DNA of 64,000 nt. Source: Prorocentrum cordatum (lineage: Eukaryota > Sar > Dinophyceae > Prorocentrales > Prorocentraceae). Of this stretch, positions 51,825-63,249 are shown in pieces (position 1 is the first letter of the stretch; the number at the start of each line of letters is the position of its first letter). Position numbers and translations under genes: made by a program. The stretch covers positions 289,363-353,362 of the forward strand of contig CAUYUJ010005614.1 in NCBI GenBank assembly GCA_963575745.1, read 5' to 3'. The notes below the pieces were generated by a model. That model was given only the letters and a program-made list of their open reading frames with translations, had not been told where the DNA came from and ran no database searches.

Positions 51825-52481
51825 GTGAGGGCGCGAGCGCACTGGGCGTTCCTCCAGCAGGCAGGCGCGGCGGCCACGACCCTGAAGGAGGAGCTCAAGG
51901 CCACCGCCACTGAGAAGAACAGCGCGCAGAAGGAGGCAACCGCGGTGATGGTCCAGGGGATCTGCGCGGGCTGCAGGCCGCTCCGCGACTGGGAGATTCA
52001 GCGCTTGCGCAACGAGGCCGCCCGTGCAGTCTGCGGTGGTGGCGACGACATGGCTGCGTTCGTGCTGGCGCGCATCGACGAGCTGAACAACTCCTTCCGA
52101 CGAGGCTGCGGAGGAGCGCGCGGCCACAGACATGGCATGCGCGGCGGCGCAGACGGCCGCCGGCCCGAAGGGCCGAGGGCCCCCCGAGGGCAGCGCGACG
52201 GCAGGGGAGCCGTGCCGAGCCGCGCCCGCAACGTGCGGCGGCGAGACCTGCGGGGGGGAGGGGCTCCCCACCACCCGCGGGAGGAGGGGGGTCCGGCGGA
52301 CGGCGCGTCGTGCGATACGTTCGCCACCAGACCCTTAACGATCCGCGTGAAATGCATCACGATCTGCAGGACTATCCCTAAGATTAGCGTGGCATACATC
52401 AAGATCCACGCGAACATCATCAAGATCGACGTGAAATACCTCGAGGATCACCGCGACTACAACTCTACCGCCAATTGTTGA
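51825..52481 (+). CDS. Unrecognised open frame, 218 aa, ending in 21-bp repeats
   Basis: The N-terminal half looks protein-like: ARAHWAFLQQAGAAATTLKE, QGICAGCRPLRDWEIQRLRN, DDMAAFVLARIDELNNSFRR. The middle is Arg/Gly-rich and may be out of frame. The end (52325-52460) is six 21-bp units reading TIRVKCI, TICRTIP, KISVAYI, KIHANII, KIDVKYL, EDHRDYN. The last resembles the heptad of the array at 53150-54960. Function unknown. Confidence 0.35.
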   Translation: MRARAHWAFLQQAGAAATTLKEELKATATEKNSAQKEATAVMVQGICAGCRPLRDWEIQRLRNEAARAVCGGGDDMAAFVLARIDELNNSFRRGCGGARGHRHGMRGGADGRRPEGPRAPRGQRDGRGAVPSRARNVRRRDLRGGGAPHHPREEGGPADGASCDTFATRPLTIRVKCITICRTIPKISVAYIKIHANIIKIDVKYLEDHRDYNSTANC

Positions 52482-52659
52482 ACCACATGGCTAGGAGACT
52501 TACGCACTATTGTGGAGACGTACTGGCAAGGAAGCCGAGACCCTACACGCATAGAGGAACATGGGCGCGAACAGAAATGGTCAAACCACGAGTGGGGGTA
52601 CAACGTCCGGCATGGGATACAGCCTCGACCCGACATCATTATCATTGTTACTACCGCCC

Positions 52660-52945
52660 TCGCGAGAGCGTCCAAGCACGAGCTGCGTAACATGCAGCCC
52701 AAGTGCGAGAACGAGCTGCGTAACAGGCAGCCCAATTACGAGAACGAGCTGGGCAGCCCAAGGACGCGGATCATCACTATTACGACACCAAGTACGAAAC
52801 CAAAGGCCGACACAAGGAAAGACACGATCGAGCAGCCCGAAAGGGGTACTAAGTACGTCGTCGTGGAGGTACAGGTGGACAGTGGCCGCGCCGCCTGCGA
52901 CGAGTGCGACTACGGCCGCGCCGCCTGCGACGGGTACGATTAGTG
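52660..52945 (+). repeat. Short 33-bp and 30-bp coding-phase repeats
   Basis: 33-bp units at 52680-52760 read ELRNMQPKCEN, ELRNRQPNYEN; 30-bp units at 52880-52940 read GRAACDECDY, GRAACDGYD. Both unit lengths are multiples of three. They lie between the 218-aa frame and the 21-bp array and look like parts of one repeat-rich + strand region. Confidence 0.55.
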
Positions 52946-53051
52946 CAGCTTTTTCGATAGCTACCTGTACTCCTACGACTGTCAGGACTAGTCCAGCTTC
53001 AGGAGTAGGACGTGCCACAGAGCTACGACGGCCGCCCCAGAACACTACGGC

Positions 53052-53444
53052 TTGGCATCCGACGACTCCGACTTGGACCTCGGGGACTACGAAGAAAGCG
53101 TGCCCCCGAGGACAGCTGACGTGCTCCTCATCGACTTCCTAGCTGCTGAGAGCCTGCGTCTGCCCTGCCCCAAGGGGCGCCTCGAACCGAGCAACTACAG
53201 CCGCCAGCAGAGCTACCAGCAGAGCTACCAGGGCCACCAGACGATGTTCGGGGACCACAGGCTGAGCTGCGAGGACCACAGGCACAGCCAGGAGAGCCAC
53301 CAGAAAGGCTTCAAGACCCACCTGACGAGCTACGAGAGCCACCAGCAGAGAGAGCCACTAGAGCCACAAGCTGGGCTACAAGGACCGCGAGCTGAGCTAC
53401 GAGAACCGCAAGCAGGGCTACGAGGCCCACCAGCTGAGCCATGA
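53052..53444 (+). CDS. Start of a heptad-repeat protein frame, 130 aa
   Basis: MASDDSDLDLGDYEESVPPR, then DVLLIDFLAAESLRLPCPKG, a non-repetitive lead, followed by heptads QQSYQQ, SYQGHQT, GDHRLSC, EDHRHSQ, ESHQKGF and TSYESHQ. After about 53360 a frame change gives Pro/Leu/Glu-rich text, so either this copy is frameshifted or an exon border lies there. Unknown family. Confidence 0.4.
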   Translation: MASDDSDLDLGDYEESVPPRTADVLLIDFLAAESLRLPCPKGRLEPSNYSRQQSYQQSYQGHQTMFGDHRLSCEDHRHSQESHQKGFKTHLTSYESHQQREPLEPQAGLQGPRAELREPQAGLRGPPAEP

Positions 53445-54960
53445 GGACCACCAGCTCAGATACGAGGTCCACCAGCAGAGCTACGATGACTGCCAGGCGA
53501 GCTGCAGGAGCCACCAGCTCGTCTACGAGGACTACGAGTAAGGCCTCAAGACCCATCGGCAGAGCCACGAGGTCCGCCTGAAAAGCTACGAGGACCGCAA
53601 CCTGAGCCTCCTGAGCCACAAGCAGAAATACTAGATCCATCAGCAGAGCTAGCAGAAATACTGCCAGTCCTTCGAGCACATCTAGTTCAGCTGCGAGGAC
53701 CACAGGCACAGCCACACGAGCCACCTCCAGAACTACAAGGATGGCAAGCGCAATTACGAGGACCACAAGCAGGGCTACGAGGACCACCAGCTGAGCCAGG
53801 AGAGCTGAAAGCGCAGCTACGAGGGCCACAAGCAGGGCAACGAGGACCACCAGCTGCACCACGAGGGCACCAGCTGAGCCAGATCGAGGAGAGCGCCTAC
53901 ACATGAGGACGACGAGTGCGATGAGGAAGACGAGGAGAGAGAGTGGTGGACGAGGAAGGCGACAAGGAGGAAAACACCGACCGGAACGCCAACATCTGGA
54001 AGGCAGAGAACTGGGATTTGGCTAGCGACGACCCAGAGGGATCCCTCAAAGCCGAGGCCTCCTCGTGCCACAAGGAGGCACCGAATGGAAAATTCAAGTC
54101 TCAAAGAAAATCAAATGGCTACGATAACCCCTCGTACGAAAATGGACCACCTGCAAAGCTACGACGACCACAGCCTGAACCTCGAGGGCAACAAGTAAAA
54201 TCACTCCAGCCACCAGCAGAGCTACCAGGGCCACCACAAGCCCTTCGAGGACCACAAGCTGAGCTACGAAGACCACAGGCGCAGCTACGAGTGCCACCAC
54301 AAGAGCGTCAAGGCACAACAGCTGAGCTACGAAAGCTACCAGCAGAGCTACGAGAGCCAAAATCTGAGCTACGAGGACCAAAAGCCGAACTACGAGGACC
54401 ACAGGCGCAGCTACTACAGCCACCAGCAGAGCTACCAGGGCGACGAGCTGTACTGCAAGAGCCACGCGCAGACTTTCGAGGACCACCAGCACAGCTACGA
54501 GAGTTACTTGACGAGCTACGAAGGCCACAGCTCGAGCAACGCGTGCCACAAGAAGAACGACTGGAGCCTACTGCAGAACTACCAGAGCGACAAGCGGGAC
54601 TGAAAGGACCTGGAGCAGAACTTCGAGAACCACCAGCTCAGCTTCCTGGGCCACCTGCTCAGCTGCAAGGCCCACAACATGAACTACGCGGTCCACAAGC
54701 AGAGCTATGAGAGCCTCCTGCAGAGCTACCAGGGCAACGAGCTGAACTGAACTACCAACCAACTGAGCTACAAGATGCGCTATGAGTGCCGCACGCAGGG
54801 CTACGAGATCCACCAGAAGTCCGTCCAGGGCCACCAGCTGTTCTACAAGAGCCAGAAGCAGAGCTACCAGGGCCGACCACCACGCGCTGAGCTACAGCAG
54901 GACTACGGGGACCACCAGCTGAGCTACCAGGGCCAACCGCTGCACTACGAAGACCACGAG
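53150..54960 (+). repeat. 21-bp minisatellite encoding a DHQLSYE-like heptad
   Basis: Consensus unit GACCACCAGCTGAGCTACGA + G repeats every 21 bp for about 1.8 kb. In one + frame near 54190-54600 the reading stays in phase for 14 consecutive units (EDHKLSY, EDHRRSY, ESYQQSY, ESQNLSY, EDHQHSY and so on) before a stop. Several shifts and stops break the array into at least three in-phase blocks. Other frames give GPQAELR and valine/leucine-rich minus-strand text because 21 is a multiple of three. Confidence 0.8.
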
Positions 54961-55904
54961 ACGAACACCAAGGCACACGGAAGACCTGGACTACCAAGAA
55001 GCCGATCGCCATCGGCGCCGCGGTACAGGGCAAGCTGGGCAAGACACACCACGATTGCGTCGTGGAGAAGCTCCAAGGCTACGCTAACGGTGATGTTGTT
55101 TAACGGCGACGTTGGAAATCTAGTTTTTGCGACGCCGAACTCGCGCAGAACAGATTGTAGGAAAACGCGGACAGCGCTTTACTACAACTAGGTTGGCCAC
55201 GAACCATCCCCACCTACAATACATCGCCGGTACCTACATCGCCGCTAGCGCGTCTACGGAAGCGGGACGAGACGTCCGCCACGGTCCTCTGGCTGGATGG
55301 CACTACGTGCTGGCTCCAGCGCGCGGCACTCCGTGGACCGCAATAGGCAACCACAGGATTCGGCCATTTCCTATGACTCGAAGCCTTCGCGCGGCCAGGA
55401 CGCGGAGGACGTGTAGGTGGTCGACGGGGAGCGTTGCGACGCGACGCAGGTCACGGTGAGACCAGCCTATCAGTAGCCGCCGACTATTGTTACTCAGCAT
55501 ACTCTTATCTAATGTATGGCGATAGTAGTCGACGGACAAAGGCGTTACGTGTATGTGGCTACAAACCAGATACCACGTCTACAACATCCACGCGCTGTTG
55601 AGAAGATGAACGGTAATTACTGCGTCCACAGCGCTGCGGACAAGGTACACCATGCACAGCGCTACAAGCACAGGAATACGTCATCGGCAACCGTTACGAC
55701 ATCCCTTGCGGGGCCCCGCCGCACAATCTTTCCCCAAACCTCAACGGCCTCAAGATAGAGGATGTTTTCAGGTGGCCCTCCCCGCCCTCCCCTCCCTTCC
55801 TCTGGAACAGGTAGCCCTCCGCGCTGGGGCCTGGTGGCGCGCGCGCCGGCAAGGCGCGGCGCGCGGTGGATTGGGGACCGCGCACAGTAGATAATTACGG
55901 AGAG
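54961..55904. other. Spacer, no gene recognised
   Basis: Mixed sequence after the heptad array. Short open frames on both strands (for example 55127-55459 +) show no family motif. Confidence 0.35.
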
Positions 55905-55934
55905 GAGGATAAGGGACGACGACGACGACGACGT

Positions 55935-55966
<32 letters not shown>

Positions 55967-55971
55967 ACGAG

Positions 55972-56006
<35 letters not shown>

Positions 56007-56125
56007 CGAAGCCGACACCGACGCCGACGCCGACGCCGACGCCGACGACGACGGCGACGGGACGACGACGACGACGACGACGACGACGCCGACGACGCCG
56101 ACGACGACGACGACGACGATGCTGA

Positions 56126-56161
<36 letters not shown>

Positions 56162-56195
56162 TGACGCCGACGCCGACGCCGACAGTGGCGGCGGC
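55905..56195. repeat. GAC/GCC trinucleotide array
   Basis: CGACGACGACG with CGCCGACGCC variants. Poly-Arg, poly-Asp and Thr/Pro frames on plus and Val/Ser/Arg-rich frames on minus are artefacts. Confidence 0.95.
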
Positions 56196-57880
56196 GCCAC
56201 CGCCGCCGCCGCGTCGCGCAGCGCGCGAGCGGAAGCACCCGGGGCGCCTCGTTTGCCAGACGGCCACAGGAACTGTTCCGACGCGGACATGTACCCGTCC
56301 TGGGGTGCGCGCGGACCGGAGAGAGAGGTGCCCGCGCCCGCCATGCGGCGGACGCACCAGTGGTGTTGCATGATGTGACGCACGCGTTGCCAGATCAGGG
56401 AGGACTGGGACTCGCGCAACCTCGCTCGGCACTTCAAAAGAGTGAAGCCCTAAGACGTGAAGCCTCAGGGCGAAGAGGACTTGAACGGCTTGAGCTCAGC
56501 ATGGAAATTCCTTCCTGTCCGCCCCCTCGCTCCGCAACGCCCTCAAACCCAAACACTGCCTCGTTCCGCGAGACAACAGCCACTGGCACCCGGGGGGCAA
56601 CCCACGGCACCGACAACCTCTGAGGAACCCAGGTGGGCGAGCTCACGAAGGAGTGTGAAGCGGCGGAGGGGGTTGGCGACCGACGAGCGAGAAGGCGGGG
56701 AACGGAGGGCACACTACGAAAGACGGAAAGAGAACGGGAACCTATGGCTGGTGGCGGCGGGTGTCGCGCCCCCCCCTTCCTCGTCGTTTTCCTCCTCATC
56801 ATCCTCCTCGTCCTCCTCATCCGCCTCCTGCAATCCAGCAGTGCCTATCGGCCCCGCCTGTGCGACGCGGCCCAGACGCCCGCTGCCGCGCGCCCGCGGC
56901 CGCGCGCAGCACGCCCGAGGCACGGGGAGACAGACCCCGACCCAGGACGCGGCAATACACACACATACAGGGGCCCCCGCCACAGATGCGAGGGGGGAGG
57001 GCGCCTCCAGGGTTCTCGATGGGGGGGGGGCAAGGGCCACCAGAAAAGCGAGGCACACGCCCAAGACCCCAAGAAAGCGGAGAGAGGGGAGGAGGCCACC
57101 AGGGCCCCTGAAGGCCTACAGGGCACAGAAAGAGGAGGACAAGGGGAGGGCACGGGCTTGGGAGGCCTAGACCCTACTGTCCCACGACAAACACCCCCAT
57201 GGTGCACTTGAAGCAGTCGACGCAATGGTTGCGTAGGGGGTGGTGGTAGGTGGGACCTATGTTTGCGGGCCTGGCCGCCCCTGCGGACAGCGGGCCGGCG
57301 TGCGGGGCGCCCACTTCAGAGGTGTTCGGTGGCCTTTTCCCCCTTGGTCCTCCGAGGGGGCGACATCGATGGCGGCGTGCCTCCTGGCGTGGGCGCCCGC
57401 GAGCTTGTCGGCGCGATTGCCGCCATCGACTGTCCTGAGGCCCTCGCATGGCTTGTGGCTCTCTCGATGTAGTCGGCAATGCAGACTTCCGTCATGGAAC
57501 ATGCACCCTCGTTCTGTCATTATCCATTATAGCTGCGTTCGTACTCTAAGCCGTCGCAGCTGATGATACTTTGCTCACGTACTCCTGGGTGATCAAGCTC
57601 TTCGTCGTGCGCATGATGCGCCGGAGTTGAGAAAATTGCCATGATGTGATGCCGTTCATCGGCTTGTCGGTTGAGGCGCGCGCGATCACGCCAGGGACGC
57701 GGCACCGTGAGCAAGTGCAGTTCAACGAGATGATCGCACTGATGCTGCTACTGCCTCGAAAGATCTCGCTGGAGGTCTCACCGCTAGAGGGCGAGAGCTC
57801 CCCATGAAGAGGCTTGGGACCTTTTCACATGGGCGCATCCATCGCTCAGGGGCTCGCCGAAGGCCACGCGTAGCGCGCTG
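56196..57880. other. GC-rich spacer, no gene recognised
   Basis: Overlapping frames are open on both strands (56457-57170 +, 237 aa; 56633-57211 +, 192 aa; 56845-57225 -, 126 aa), all Arg/Pro/Gly-rich without motifs. CCTCCTCATC-type pyrimidine runs occur near 56785-56830. Confidence 0.35.
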
Positions 57881-58694
57881 TCAGGCATGATCGCGCACAG
57901 CGCCGCATTTTCTCCGCGCGATATCTACCCCCCAGCACTCGAGGCTTTCCCTGTCGCTGATGTCGCGGCCGTCGTAGGCGTCGTCAGCGCACGTCGCGCA
58001 AAACGGAAAGTTGCCTTGGCCGCATGTGTTTCTTTTTTGGGGGGATGTCCCGCATGTCGCCCTTTCGCCTGCGATACGGAGTGGCCATGAGGATGATGCG
58101 TCTGCCGTTGACACGCGCATCCACCATCCGCGGCGGCGCGCTGTCCTGGATCTCGATAATCGGAAAGGCTGGAGGACGCAACGGCGCAGGGTCAAGTCGC
58201 CGCAGTGGTGTCACTCCACGTTGGTGAGCGGGTTGTCGCGGCAGTGTTCGGGCCCTTCTTTCTTCCCGTTCTCCACGATGGTTGCGACGCACCCCTCCGC
58301 GTTGGTCGCCCTGCTTATTCGGCGAGTTACTGCCCGATGAAGTGCCATGCATACCGGGGCCTTTTGGCTCGACGCAGGAGTCGACTTATTCGCATCACCT
58401 TCGGCTCGCTGCACCTGCAGCCCACCTTCTGGGGCCCATCTCTTTTCTATGTTCGCGACCGACATGGACGGCGATGCCCTGCTTAGCCCTTGTCGTTACT
58501 CCACAGACATCGAAAAATATTCGCGATGTACCTAGTACTGTTATCGTCCAGTCGCTGCTTCGCTGCCACCTTGATATCCGTTTTTGCGCTGAGAGTCTCG
58601 ATGCCTGTCTGGTCTCGCATGGCGCACAAGTAGTTACCCACGGCGATCTCCATAGCGTCGACGAAATGCCCGGGGGAATTGCGCGCCAATTACA

Positions 58695-59030
58695 TCACAC
58701 ATTCGTCGCCTGCGCCGTTGCTGGGCACCTGTTGGAGCCCTGGAATTCAAGGAAGAACTCGCAGTCCCGGCGCAGCTCGTAGTTCCACGACTCGCCGCTC
58801 CTCTCCTGGACGCCCAGAGGCTGCAGGAGTTGGGTGGGAACGCGGTTGACGAGACGAGGCAGGTAGCGGAGACGCGCGGCTCGCTGGTGGCGGTCGAAGC
58901 CGGGCACACCGGCATGGGCGACGATGCCTTTACTGGCGAGGTAGTGCTTCGGCGGGTTTGCCTTCAGCAGCCCCACCGCGAGTCTGTAGGGCCTGGCGCG
59001 CTTGGCCGCGGCGCGGCCGCGGCCTGCCAT
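58695..59030 (-). pseudogene. LINE C post-RT helical region
   Basis: RPYRLAVGLLKANPPKHYLA, then HQRAARLRYLPRLVNRVPTQ, LLQPLGVQE and SWNYELRRDCEFFLEF. The ARLRYLPRLL...LL...SW...L..D pattern follows the RT in many dinoflagellate LINE proteins; its function is unknown. Confidence 0.5.
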
Positions 59031-59323
59031 TGCGAGCTCGCCCCACGCATGGCGATTATGTCAGAATTGCCGCGGACAACGCAGGCACGCACTTCATCGT
59101 CGCTCGCGCAGGTAGTCGGCGTCGTCTAAGCATCTGCCTTCCCCCCTGCTCGCGAGGCCACGTCCGTCCTACTCACTCGCAGTCGTACTTCAGGTCCAAA
59201 GGCGCCCCCTGCCGCCACGACGGTCCACGAGGCCTTTTGCCAGTCAACTATGTTGACGGAAACGCCGCGGTCGCTCAAGTGGATCACGGCAACGCCGCCA
59301 TTGGCATTCGCTTGCCGGACCTT

Positions 59324-59596
59324 TTAGGAGCCCACCCCACTGCACAAGACGGTGGCCTTTGTACTTTCGGGGCGGGGCTTGAGTCCGTGAGCGAATGCTG
59401 CTCTGCAAGGCCGTTCTGTCGAATATCTGGCGGCGCCGACGACGCCCCGGCGCTCGGCCGTCGAATTGTACTCCGCGAGGTCGTCGACGAAAGACATGCT
59501 CCTCAATGTACTTCCTTGGCGTGGTGCCTTCGAGACGGCAGGGCAGTCGCTCGCCTCGACGATGCGCCCCACGTCGCGATCGTCGATGATCCACAT
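59324..59596 (-). pseudogene. LINE C reverse transcriptase motif C piece
   Basis: Contains SMSFVDDLAEYNST, the motif C box with both catalytic Asp residues kept, followed by KPRPESTKATVLC, the expected KxExL-like strand. It lies downstream of motif A at the expected spacing but in a different frame. Confidence 0.6.
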
Positions 59597-60486
59597 CGTC
59601 GGTGGCCCTTACACGCGGTCGACACATGTTTGCTACATGCGGCGCCTGAGTAAAGTGCCCCTGGTCTCGTGCAAGTTCCAAGTATAATATGTTTGCTCGT
59701 TCCTCTAGACGCCATCCAGTCGGATGCGCGGTGGTCGGCCATTAGGGCGCAGGTGGGTCGTCGATGGGACTGCTTAGATATGCAGGTTGCAATGGCTTGT
59801 CGCGCAGCGCTGACCGTAAAAGTCGGGGATCTCGACGCCGTCGACGACGTCGTCGAGTTCTTCCCTGTCCGCGGGAAGCTGGAAGCACAATTCTTCCATC
59901 CCGAAATGGAAGTAAGATCCAAGCATGCGACGCCCCCCGCCCTGCCCGTCCTTCTGCAGTCGTAGAGGAAGGCAATGGTTGCGTGGGCGATGAAGTCCGC
60001 TGACCTTTTTGGAATATCACCGCATTGCGTCGTCTGGAGGAGCTCGGGCAGAGCGTCGCCGACGCGTTTGCAAAAGAACGCGCTCTTCACCTTGCCTTTG
60101 GCGCTGCGTAGCAAGATGCCTCGGCATGACTTCTGCGCGTCCGCGCGCCCCTGTCCGCTGTGAAAGTGGGCGGCACATCCACCCGCAGCTGCGACCGACC
60201 CAGTTGACACGACGCGCGCCTCGACCATCAGAGGGAGGGCGAGCCCCGAAACTTCTCGCGGCGCTGCTCGCGCCACGTCGTCGGCGCATCCGTTGGGCCC
60301 TCCTCGTCGCCTCCTTCTCGATGCTGCACGTGTCACGGCTAGTTCGCGGACGGTCTGGACGTCGGCGATGATCGGCGCAAGCTTGCGCCAGAAGGTGTCG
60401 CAGCCGTCAAACCCGGCGACGACGCCCGGGCCCGCGTCGACGCCCATCTCGGCCACGCCATAGCACGCGAGCGCTTGTTCCGACAT
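59503..60486 (-). pseudogene. LINE C reverse transcriptase palm, N-terminal part
   Basis: Residues about 115-195 read KSCRGILLRSAKGKVKSAFF, CKRVGDALPELLQTTQCGDI, KRSADFIAHATIAFLYDC and AGGVACLDLTS. This is the RT layout YRGIxLxxxxxKxxxxxxxxR...QCGxxxxRxTDxxxH and motif A (VxxxDL). After motif A the match is lost to a frameshift. The first 110 residues are probably linker. The ATG is arbitrary. Confidence 0.65.
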
Positions 60487-61452
60487 CTCAATCGCAGTGG
60501 CTAGCTATGGGCTCGCCTAGACTGCCCCCCCCCGTCTCGAGCGCGGGCCCCCTCTACGGCGCGCGCCCTCCAAAAATTTAAAAGGGCCCCTTGCGCTCCT
60601 CCACTCGCGTCGCGGCGCGCGCCCAGCGCCGGGCGCGATCATCTTGCCCGCGATCCTATAGGCGCTGGTCGTCGCTTGTTTGCCAACTCACGCCACAGCA
60701 CCTCCTGGGCGCCATGGGTGAACTGCGCGAGGGCCTCTAGCACGCCTGCGATTCTACCCTTCTCCGCTGCCCCAACGGCATCGCTGGCTCGGGAGCCAAA
60801 CTCGAAGCGCGTTCAGCAAGGCGACTTCGATCATCCACTTCGCGCACCAAACTACGTCTTGAAGATGCTGGCGTCTTCTGGTTGGATGTGGAAAGCTTGG
60901 TTGGCGATGAGCAAGGCCGCGCAAGCGATGCGCTCGGTCACGCGCCGGCTGCCAATTCCGCTCCTCTCTGTGATCCGCATCGTCTTGGTCAAGCCCTCCG
61001 AAATCTGATCAAATCAAACGTCTCGTCGGAGGTGCAGGGCTTCCGCGGCCCTCGTCGTTTTCTGTCGAAACGCGCGTGCGCCGCCTTCTTTATCTCGACC
61101 GTGATCTGCAGGGCGCGGCCATGCATTCCCGCGGCCCATGGCTGGCGTCGCACGGCCCCCGCTTTCGCCTCGTCGGAACCGAGCTTGTCGTCGTCGAGCT
61201 TGGGCGCTCCCGGGGCGCAAGAGATCTCGTTCACGCACGCGATAGTTACTTTTGGAGAAAATTGGTCGCCCTCGGCCCGGTCGCTGATCGAGCTGTCAAC
61301 GCCACGGGGCACGGGTGCTTTCTCAACAGGTTCCAGGAACTCCTGCCCGAAAAGATTGCAGTCTCCCCAGCGGAAGGCGCCGCTAGAGCCCCAGCTTTCG
61401 CGCCCCGCCCCGCCACTCTTGAAGGCGCTGGCTGCAGCCAGCCCGTTGCCTC

Positions 61453-61929
61453 TTAGAAACCTATGTAATCGTGATCCATTGTCGTCTCTTTTCTGCTGCA
61501 TGCCCTGGTCGCCGATGGCCTCGCTGGCGACCCCCCCGGTCCTTCCGCATGCGCCTGAGGAAAATGCTGACGCAGCCCTTCACTGATGGCGTCGCACAGA
61601 GCGCCCTTCTTGTCAGGTTTAGCTTTCGCGCGGGGCGCATGCGCCACGCAAAATAAAAGCACGCGCCGGGAACCATGGGCCCCCATCATCACGATAAGGA
61701 CGCGAGGGTCGCGATCGATGAAGACGAGGTAGTCAGGTTTGAAAAAGATACCCCGCCGCCCGACCAGGGCGCACGGCTCGTTCGCCGGGATGCGAAGCTC
61801 GCAGACGCAGTTGCATCTGCCAACGGCTATTGAGTAGGACTTGGTGCTTGCACTGATAGCACGATTCCCTCCACGCACCCCCCGAGACGCACGCGCCGCG
61901 CGTATCCCAATACAAAAATGCACCATCAT
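61453..61929 (-). pseudogene. LINE C endonuclease remnant
   Basis: The frame contains PDYLVFIDRDPRVLIVMMGA, then RRVLLFCVAHAP and DKKGALCDAISEGL. The PRxLxVxxxxxxxxVxxxxAHAP pattern is the central strand pair of APE-type endonucleases of dinoflagellate LINEs, before the loop leading to the GDxN motif. The N-terminal motifs (N and ET) and the C-terminal SDH/PHL motif are not clearly visible. 158 aa is short for a complete domain. Confidence 0.5.
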
Positions 61930-61930
61930 C

Positions 61931-62800
61931 GTCTTGGGCCCATTGATCCTGTCTTTCCTCCGGCTCGCTCCCTGTCAGGATTTGCGCCCCCGGCGTTCTG
62001 GTCGGCGGCGATGGGGAACTCCAAGCTGCGCTACGCGGCGTCGTCAAAGATCTCGGCCCACTGCAGTTGAGGGCGACGCAGGGCTGCAGCTCTCGCGCGG
62101 TTGGCAGCTGCGTCGGCGACTACTTTCTATGTGTTCACATCGCGGACGTGGCCGAACTTGACGCTGGTGTCTAGCAGATTATACAGCATGACCAAAATAC
62201 TGACTAGTTATGGGTCGCAGTCCGAAAAACGCCCCCAGAACTGCCTTCGTGAATAACCCATCCAATTGCCCAGATAAGCGCCGTGATCTCGCTCGATGTC
62301 GATGTAGTTTCGACGGCGGCGTTGCTCGTGGACATGCTGTTGGTGGAGTTATGGTGCTTACCGACGATGGCACCTTGGAAAGAAAAACCGAGGTCGTCCT
62401 CCCAAACAATAACTCTACCGACCAGCCGTTCTCTGAGGGCTGACGTGGGCGTTTTTATATATATATATATATGAAAAGATGGAATGTGGCTCCTTCTCGT
62501 GTCTGCCTATGGGGTACTGCTTGAGGGTGAAATCGGAGTTCTCGTTGTGGCACTCTTTGCTGAATTTGAATTTTCGTCTTGGTGGTGCTAGAATTCCAAG
62601 GCTGCTGTCAACGGGCTGCCTCTCGTCAAAATCGATGTGGTAGAAATACGCATATGCCGTCTTTGCTTCGCTTTCCACAGTGCTCGTATCAGGTGTTGTT
62701 GACGCTAGGCAGGGCGGCTGTAGTCGTGGGCATAGAGGTTGTGGTTCAGGGCGTCGGAAGGGGAGCATCGCTGTCCCACGCCTGATGGGGTGGTCGATCA
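61931..62800. other. Spacer, with TA run
   Basis: No gene recognised. A TA dinucleotide run lies at 62456-62472. Minus frame 62047-61733 may still belong to LINE C upstream of its endonuclease, without motifs. Confidence 0.35.
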
Positions 62801-62873
62801 TTTCTTCCTCCTCCTCCTCCTCCTCCTGCTCCTCCTCCTCCTCTTCCTCCTCCACCTCCTCCTCCTCCTCTAA
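62799..62873. repeat. TCC microsatellite
   Basis: TCC with TGCTCC, TTCC and ACCTCC interruptions. Confidence 0.9.
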
Positions 62874-63249
62874 CGAAATGACTGTGCGATCATCATTTTC
62901 CCTATGCCTCCTGCCGCCGCCTCCCATGCCACCGATCCGACCGCTGACACTTGGCTTGCACAGCTCTTGATCAGACGGGTTTTCACCTGGAAAACTTCGA
63001 CGGCGGCGGCCATCAATTGATGGTAGCGGAGCTGGCCGACTCGCCCTCGGTCAGCTCACACCTCCGCTACGGCACGGCGCAGAGGGAAACGGTCACGCCC
63101 CGTGGCGGGGCCGATGGCCGTCCAGCGGGAAGCTCAAGGGTATCCACAGCGAGGAGGCTGGCGGCTCCTCACACGAGCCAAGCCTGGGCGGCTGGACTCA
63201 TCCTACGGGCAGCGGCGTGCTACGTCGTGTGCAGGTAGATCCGCTGCAG
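62874..63249. other. Spacer, no gene recognised
   Basis: GC-rich, short open frames only (for example 62951-63238 +, 95 aa) without motifs. Confidence 0.35.

Larger units (their letters stand above)
57885..61930 (-). mobile_element. Decayed LINE C (endonuclease to C-terminal region)
   Basis: Minus-strand pieces occur in LINE order: endonuclease scrap (61929-61453), linker (61501-60989), RT palm (60486 to about 59900), RT motif C (59596-59324), post-RT helical region (59030-58695), and a Cys-rich end (58195-57881: FPFCATCADDAYDGRD...LECWGVDIARRKC). Frame shifts and stops separate the pieces, so the copy is dead. Motif wording differs from LINE A, LINE B and the intact LINE. Confidence 0.65.

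Noticed and set aside
59669-60371. Plus-strand ORFs opposite LINE C
   Set aside because: Shadows of the minus-strand reverse transcriptase remnant.
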